Assembly: GCA_016867005.1 (NCBI GenBank)
Contig: VGKM01000005.1
Span: forward strand, 1-28,595
Source: Candidatus Omnitrophota bacterium
GTDB lineage: Bacteria > Omnitrophota > Gorgyraeia > Gygaellales > Profunditerraquicolaceae
Length of the DNA stretch: 28,595 bases
Reading direction: 5' to 3'
The stretch's first letter is position 1, and each line of letters starts with the position of its first letter. Made by a program: the position numbers and the translations under genes. Shown here in pieces: positions 24,055 through 28,595 of this stretch. The notes beneath the pieces were generated by a model that had not been told where the DNA came from, ran no database searches, and saw only the letters and a list, made by a program, of their open reading frames with translations.

Positions 24055-24530
24055 GGCCTTCCCTCTCCTAACTTATCGCACCATTTGACAAGTAAACCCG
24101 ATATCTGTTTTAGTTTTTCAGTATTCATGGTATTAGCAATATCCAGTATTTTAGCATGATACCCCGGCCAAACCCTATCAAGAAGATCAGAGCCTTTTTT
24201 GCTGATCCTGATCAGGTTTACACGGCGGTCACCTTCCCGCGAAAAACGCTCAACCAGACCTTCTCTTTGAAGCTTATCCAGCAACCTGGTCATATTTGAA
24301 GCGGTGACAATAAGGCGCCGACCTATATCGATCTGGCTGACTCCCCTATCCTTTCCGGCATGTTTTATTACCATCATAGCATTGAATTTTGCCGGAGTAA
24401 GGTTAAAAGGCCTCAGGTAGTCAGAAATCTCCTTTTCTATATAGGAATAGGAGCAGGCAAGGGCATATACTGCGCTCTCGCGGAAATTCTCCTTGCCCGT
24501 AGTTATGCAAAACCGCTCAAGTACGCTCAT
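24048..24530 (-). CDS. MarR-family transcriptional regulator, first gene of the operon
   Basis: 160 aa from the ATG at 24530, chosen because AGGAGG (24540-24545) sits 9 bases upstream. An in-frame ATG at 24566 has no site and falls inside the predicted promoter. The winged helix-turn-helix spans about 64-113 (VSQIDIGRRL, SNMTRLLDKLQREGLV, wing DRR at 101-103). MarR proteins are dimeric repressors that release DNA on binding small, often aromatic or fatty, ligands. Its own promoter is the only one I find, so it probably controls the whole operon including itself, and could sense a fatty acid, acyl-CoA or pathway product. Confidence 0.93.
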   Translation of the reverse strand: MSVLERFCITTGKENFRESAVYALACSYSYIEKEISDYLRPFNLTPAKFNAMMVIKHAGKDRGVSQIDIGRRLIVTASNMTRLLDKLQREGLVERFSREGDRRVNLIRISKKGSDLLDRVWPGYHAKILDIANTMNTEKLKQISGLLVKWCDKLGEGRPC

Positions 24531-24539
24531 TCCAGAATA

Positions 24540-24545
24540 CCTCCT
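24540..24545 (-). promoter_or_regulatory. Ribosome-binding site deciding the MarR start
   Basis: AGGAGG on the minus strand, 9 bases before the ATG at 24530. It rules in that start over the in-frame ATG at 24566. Confidence 0.85.
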
Positions 24546-24547
24546 GA

Positions 24548-24563
24548 ATAAACTATAGTTTAT
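24548..24563. promoter_or_regulatory. 16-bp perfect palindrome over the -10 box, probable MarR operator
   Basis: ATAAACTATAGTTTAT reads the same on both strands and covers the -10 hexamer and the expected start region. A dimeric MarR protein bound here would block RNA polymerase. Size and placement fit autorepression by the gene just downstream. Confidence 0.7.
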
Positions 24564-24585
24564 CATGCAATAGTTGACTTGTCAA
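24557..24585 (-). promoter_or_regulatory. Sigma70-like promoter of the 14-gene operon
   Basis: On the minus strand a perfect -35 box TTGACA (24585-24580) is followed after 17 bases by TAAACT (24562-24557; four of six consensus positions including the key first, second and last). It lies 27 bases upstream of the chosen MarR ATG, so the leader is short and contains the AGGAGG site. No comparable promoter is visible in the tight junctions further along the operon. Confidence 0.7.
24574..24585. promoter_or_regulatory. TTGAC-N2-GTCAA palindrome over the -35 box, possible second operator
   Basis: Five-base inverted arms around TT overlap the -35 hexamer. The centre lies 24 bases from the centre of the 16-bp palindrome, roughly two helical turns, so two dimers could bind the same face. 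Its sequence differs from the other palindrome, so it may instead serve another regulator or be chance. Confidence 0.45.
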
Positions 24586-24610
24586 GTATCTTAAAAGGTT
24601 TCTCAATTAA

Positions 24611-25525
24611 AATCATCTAACTTCTCTCGGTTTCGGAAAATTGTGTTTACAGTTTTAAACCACCGCATTCAAAAGGTGCAGCCCCCTTGCCACAAAAGAA
24701 TACAGGTATCCATTACCAAAATATCTTTTGTGGCAAGGAGGGCGGACGAGCCCCCGCTTAAAAGCCATTAATTTTTCTTTGTTATAGATACTTGATGGCG
24801 AGGACGCTTGCGGCTTGGCTGCCCCCACCCAGCCAAGCCGCAAGCTGCGCCGAACCCGCCTTGCATTACCTCTAAGCCTGCTGGCCTAAGCAGGCGTGGA
24901 GTGAGCCCTTGCCGCCCACGGCAAGGGCGAACGGTGCAAACAAGATACGGCAGTGCCGGCCAAGGCACGGGGCATAAAACAACTTGCCTCAAACAATTTC
25001 TTGTGATAATTTATTATCAATTGGGACCTCATAAAAAGTGAGAACCTTATAGAGTAGGCCCCGCCAGATAATAAGTTATCACAAGAGATAATTTGAGGCA
25101 AGCCTTTTATTTCTTTTGCCCCCCCCATCCCCCGCCTGAACGGCGGGGGCGCTTAGTGGTTGGCGCGTCCAGCCGTAGTGGTTCTTACTGGCACTTTGTG
25201 GTGTATCCAGCGGGGGTCTTTGCTGCGCTCGCCCCGTTGGCGGGGCTCGCTTGCAAAGGCCGCTGGGGCGGCCTAAAAGAAGCACGAGGCGGGTGTTGTT
25301 TTTGTTTGCAGTGCTTATCTCGCTGGAGTTTTTATAAGCAGAGTTTTCTTTACCACATCTCGCAGTAAGCGCTTTTCGCCTTTCCCGCCCGCAACTCCCC
25401 AAAAACAAAAGCAGGCAAAATTTTTGGTGGGCGCAAAAATTTTGCCCCTAAAATAAAAGGGGGCATCTTTTTGGGTAGGCCTATTGAGCTGGGAAACCCG
25501 TTAGGCTGGAGACGCCCCTCTTTGA
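24611..25525. other. Hairpin-rich non-coding stretch, right arm
   Basis: Exact inverted copy of 3071-3985, with the same dozen stem-loops in mirrored positions (28596 minus each left coordinate). It separates the right peptidase gene from the operon promoter. Transcription leaving the peptidase gene must cross all the hairpins before reaching the MarR gene, which could insulate the operon. I see no protein-coding gene, tRNA or other known RNA in it. Confidence 0.8.
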
Positions 25526-28500
25526 TTAAGGAGTTGAACCTATAAAAACAGCTTTTAATTGCTGGACTGAATTTGCTGAGTCAAGCACAACTAAGATATC
25601 TTTTAGTGTCGGATCGGTTGGAGAATAACGCTCTTCTTCGATTCTTAGTATATCAGAAATACAGGAAATGACTTTATCTATGTCTCTGTCTACGCTCCCT
25701 CTATAACAGGATGCTTGAACGTACTCCTTTATCCTTTCCGCGGATGGTGTTATGCCGGAATTAACCAAGTTTTCTATCTCGCGCCATTCGGAATTAAGAT
25801 TTATGCTATTGAGTCTGTTTATTGACGAGCTACCGATATTGGCGTTTAAGTTGCCTATAGCTTGCGTTACTATCGGAAGATTACGAAAATCAATACCGCC
25901 AAATTTCCTACCTGTATCTGGCGTTTGCGAATGAATTACTGGATCGGCACTTGGAATATCATTCAGGCCTGACCTATCATTTTGTATACGTCTAAGAAAC
26001 TGTAATATCCCCTGTAATTCTTGATGCGAATCCAAAAGTTGCGTAATAAATGCTTTAATTTCCTCTAGTCTACGAATCCTTTCGTTACGTGACAAGTATT
26101 CACCTTCTTTTTCAAGGCCAACTTTTGCATCTATGCCTCCAGTAACAAACATTTCCCATTCGAATAAATCACAAAATGCTTCTTCGTCTCTTAATTCTTC
26201 ATCAAGTTGTCCGCGATCCCTTGTCTTTATGGCGCCCCAGCCCTTCATGCGCCAATAATCGCGAATAGATGGGTTATTGCGCCAAAATGCATGCAGTATT
26301 TCATGAAATACTGTTGCCGCAGAAGCATCTGGCTTGCATCCTAATCTATATGTCGTCACTGGCCTATTACCTTCATGATGAACCCCTGATTCACGAAGAG
26401 AGCCCTCCATCCCTGTTCCTGTTCTGTCTATGCCAATCTGATTTATATGCAAATCCTGCAGTGCTCTTTCAGTATCCGGATTGCCTAATAGGGCTTGTAA
26501 TAGCGCTGAAGCGCCCGTCTCAATGGTAATAGCGCCTTTTCGTTCCGCTAATTGTCTACACTCCTTTGCATAATCACGTAATCTTCGCTCATAGTCCTGC
26601 ATAGCAGAAATATCAATATTAGACCCGCTAGCATTAGCTCTTTTGAGAACACTGTAATGCCACTGGCGAGTTTCTTCGTTTTCATTAATGATGGCTTCGA
26701 GCCCGTCGCTGTCCATGCTCCTAAGTTGTTGACTGTGATAGGAAGTAATGCCGCCATTTCTTGAAAATCTCTGCGCTTGCTCGGCAGAGGCAATCACATG
26801 AGCTTCGTGCTGATTGAATCCTTTCCCCATCCAGTAAACTTCTCTAGTTTCATGAAATTTTCCTTCCTCCTGAGCCTCGCTGTCTAAATTAGAATTGACC
26901 ACGATGATAAGCCCGTATTGCGAAGAGTAAAAATGATAAGCGCCGGTATTGCTTAGGTCAGCCCGGATAACCCTTACTTGCATGCCATAAACATTTTCTG
27001 GCAAAACACGGGCTGCTAAATTCTCAAATTCGGCATGGCGACTAGACATATCTAATCCGATATCTTCGTCTAGAGAATCTCTGATGCCAAGAGATTTCAT
27101 TTGGCCATCAAGAACTGGTAACCCTAAAGATAAATGGCCTTTTTGATCGCCGCTATTGCCTTTTGAATCTAAAATATCGCGCAGGCCATCTAATTGTTCA
27201 GACGTTAACGGGATAAAGGTGGCAAAATCATTCCGAGGCGCTAACAAAGCTCTTCCACCCCCAAGGCCGCCATTTTCAATTGCACGATCAAAATCTTGCC
27301 GATTCTTTTCCTCTGCCTTAGAAAAATCTTCAAGTATCAAAGCATCTTTTCTTTGCCCCTTAAGAAGTGCATTTAGGCTCCTGACCAGTATCCCATCCCC
27401 TGTATCCATCTCTAATAAGTCGTCTCTACCCGGTTGGCTTCTTTGCCCCACAGTTAGCGCCAATGGAAAATCCCTAATTTCCCCTCTTTCATAATGCGGC
27501 TTCAAGAAATTAAAAACATTGACAATAAAATCTGAACCGTAGCATGATTCAATAATCAATGTTAAATCTGATAGTTTGCCTTCATGCGCCTTTGCGCGCA
27601 ATAGAAGCGCCTCTCCTAATTCTTGATAACTAATACCGTTCGGATGAGATAATTTTCTATCCGCCTCCTCTGCTGTTTCCCCAGGCTCTCCTCCTGTTAA
27701 CCAAAAATGGTTAGGCAGTCCGTGCCCATTAAACCAAATTGTAGTTCTTCCAGATGCTTTCGCTATCCTGCTAAGCACTCTTTGCTTCTCTTTAGGGCCA
27801 TCGAGTACCTCAATATTTCCTCCCTTGACTTTAAAATTACTGGCGAATCTTGAGATATTTGACGAGTTGAATCGAGGAATCCCCGCAAAAATTTCATTGT
27901 TAGAGACAATAACCAAAGCCGTTCTTTCATCAAGAAGCACATCATTTGAATGAACCCTTACCGAATTAAGCAAAAACTGCAACACTTTTGCAATGTTATC
28001 GTCTGTAACCTCTTGACCAAATCGCCCTAATGTAAGCTTAATAGATATCGCCAAAGAAAACCTATTCAAGTCCTGCCCTCTTGTCGATGCCTTAAAATGG
28101 GGGTTATTGTATATTAAAAATATATCTCGAGGCGAAATTAAGCCTCCTTTTATGTTCTCAGCATTATAAAGCAGATCGAGAATGAATTCCCTGTGTTCAA
28201 AATCCTGCGGTATGCCATTTGGCTCTCTGATTATGCGCCCTAAAATATAAATTACATTTTCTAAAAACTTTGGCTTTAAGTTATCTTTTCTAAGCAGTTC
28301 AACGACGGTTTTTAAGTTTGTGCGCGCTAAGGGAATTAGTTCATGCATTTCATAAGTGGCGTTGGGGTCTGAGAATTTATCATAAATATCCGCCTCCTTG
28401 ACCGCTTCTGTAATCCTTGTAGTCGCTGTTGAATAAATATTCCAAGCTTTATAGTCTGTTAACTTTTGAAACTGACTACCCCGGCTCTCCTTATTATTAT

Positions 28501-28594
28501 GCGATTCATCAGCACAAAAACCTATAATAGTTAATCTTAGGTTAGCGTCATAATGTTTCAATTGACTATATAAACCAGGACAGGCCTCAATAAT
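25526..28594 (-). CDS. Large protein with clan CD-type cysteine peptidase and HExxH metallopeptidase motifs, 5'-truncated, right copy
   Basis: Identical in translation to the copy at 2-3070, with the same open frame running off the window edge and the same TTG as first possible start (28561). The His280/Cys340 pair, the HETRE/HEAH cluster and the HEILH motif are all present, so neither copy has visibly decayed. This copy reads in the operon's direction and ends 995 bases before the MarR start codon. The hairpin-rich stretch and the operon's own promoter lie between, so it is probably not cotranscribed with the operon. If both arms are real, the cell has at least two identical C-terminal portions joined to possibly different N-termini outside the window. 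Confidence 0.75.
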   Translation of the reverse strand: MIEACPGLYSQLKHYDANLRLTIIGFCADESHNNKESRGSQFQKLTDYKAWNIYSTATTRITEAVKEADIYDKFSDPNATYEMHELIPLARTNLKTVVELLRKDNLKPKFLENVIYILGRIIREPNGIPQDFEHREFILDLLYNAENIKGGLISPRDIFLIYNNPHFKASTRGQDLNRFSLAISIKLTLGRFGQEVTDDNIAKVLQFLLNSVRVHSNDVLLDERTALVIVSNNEIFAGIPRFNSSNISRFASNFKVKGGNIEVLDGPKEKQRVLSRIAKASGRTTIWFNGHGLPNHFWLTGGEPGETAEEADRKLSHPNGISYQELGEALLLRAKAHEGKLSDLTLIIESCYGSDFIVNVFNFLKPHYERGEIRDFPLALTVGQRSQPGRDDLLEMDTGDGILVRSLNALLKGQRKDALILEDFSKAEEKNRQDFDRAIENGGLGGGRALLAPRNDFATFIPLTSEQLDGLRDILDSKGNSGDQKGHLSLGLPVLDGQMKSLGIRDSLDEDIGLDMSSRHAEFENLAARVLPENVYGMQVRVIRADLSNTGAYHFYSSQYGLIIVVNSNLDSEAQEEGKFHETREVYWMGKGFNQHEAHVIASAEQAQRFSRNGGITSYHSQQLRSMDSDGLEAIINENEETRQWHYSVLKRANASGSNIDISAMQDYERRLRDYAKECRQLAERKGAITIETGASALLQALLGNPDTERALQDLHINQIGIDRTGTGMEGSLRESGVHHEGNRPVTTYRLGCKPDASAATVFHEILHAFWRNNPSIRDYWRMKGWGAIKTRDRGQLDEELRDEEAFCDLFEWEMFVTGGIDAKVGLEKEGEYLSRNERIRRLEEIKAFITQLLDSHQELQGILQFLRRIQNDRSGLNDIPSADPVIHSQTPDTGRKFGGIDFRNLPIVTQAIGNLNANIGSSSINRLNSINLNSEWREIENLVNSGITPSAERIKEYVQASCYRGSVDRDIDKVISCISDILRIEEERYSPTDPTLKDILVVLDSANSVQQLKAVFIGSTP

Positions 28595-28595
28595 T

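Larger units (their letters stand above)
24611..28595. repeat. Long inverted repeat, right arm
   Basis: Reverse-complement copy of bases 1-3985. The first mismatched position is 24610, just inside the arm. The boundary is 25 bases upstream of the predicted -35 hexamer of the operon, so the operon promoter lies in unique DNA and not in the repeat. In this arm the peptidase gene reads in the same direction as the operon; in the left arm it reads towards the operon's end. Identity over almost 4 kb implies very recent duplication, ongoing gene conversion, or an assembly step that appended one repeat segment at both contig ends. Confidence 0.96.

Noticed and set aside
1..28595. A complete linear plasmid or Borg-like element with terminal inverted repeats
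   Set aside because: The terminal ORFs run off both ends without a start signal, there is no replication or partition gene, and the core is a metabolic operon. A contig ending inside a repeat is simpler, though I cannot exclude the linear-element reading.

Overview
The window is a 20.6-kb unique core (3986-24610) carrying one 14-gene operon on the minus strand. It is bracketed by two copies of a 3985-base inverted repeat (1-3985 and 24611-28595) that appear identical base for base and run to both window edges. The source looks like an anaerobic, AT-leaning, uncultured bacterium. A PlsA-R type Fe-S activase/reductase, which is oxygen-sensitive chemistry in its known relatives, points to an anaerobe. 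The large repeat-borne protein resembles proteins I associate with Candidatus Omnitrophota (PVC superphylum). That placement is a guess at lineage level, because no rRNA or other marker gene is present.

Repeat arms. Each arm has an ORF open to the window edge (at least 1011 codons, 5' end missing) that reads inward. It combines a caspase/gingipain/legumain-like His-Cys dyad (clan CD) with an HExxH metallopeptidase motif. Behind it lie about 915 bases without a credible gene but packed with hairpins, at least twelve of them, many GC-rich and perfectly paired. The inner end of the left arm is 7 bases past the stop codon of the last operon gene. The inner end of the right arm is about 25 bases upstream of the operon's predicted -35 box. 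The repeats therefore frame exactly one transcription unit.

Operon, in transcription order from 24585 leftward: MarR regulator; MFS transporter fused to a PlsC acyltransferase; alpha/beta hydrolase; membrane-anchored hexapeptide-repeat transferase; long-chain acyl-CoA ligase; class I HMG-CoA reductase; DUF3419/BtaA-like aminocarboxypropyltransferase; SEC59/DGK1/VTE5-like CTP-dependent lipid kinase; a 1441-aa fused activase/reductase of the plasmalogen-forming PlsA-R/GeR type; a second acyl-AMP ligase; UbiA-family prenyltransferase; a PEP-synthase/rifampin-phosphotransferase-like enzyme lacking the PEP-binding barrel; a formyltransferase-fold enzyme; and a second alpha/beta hydrolase. Genes overlap or lie within 16 bases of each other throughout. 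A single sigma70-like promoter overlapped by two palindromes sits upstream of the MarR gene.

Working model (inference): the operon makes or remodels an unusual membrane glycerolipid. Acyl chains would be released by the hydrolases, activated by the ligases, re-installed by PlsC and converted at the glycerol ester to a vinyl or alkyl ether by the PlsA-R protein. A BtaA-like headgroup transferase and a DGK1-like kinase would act on the diradylglycerol. HMG-CoA reductase and UbiA hint at an added isoprenoid branch. I know of no described pathway with this full combination, and the product cannot be read from sequence.
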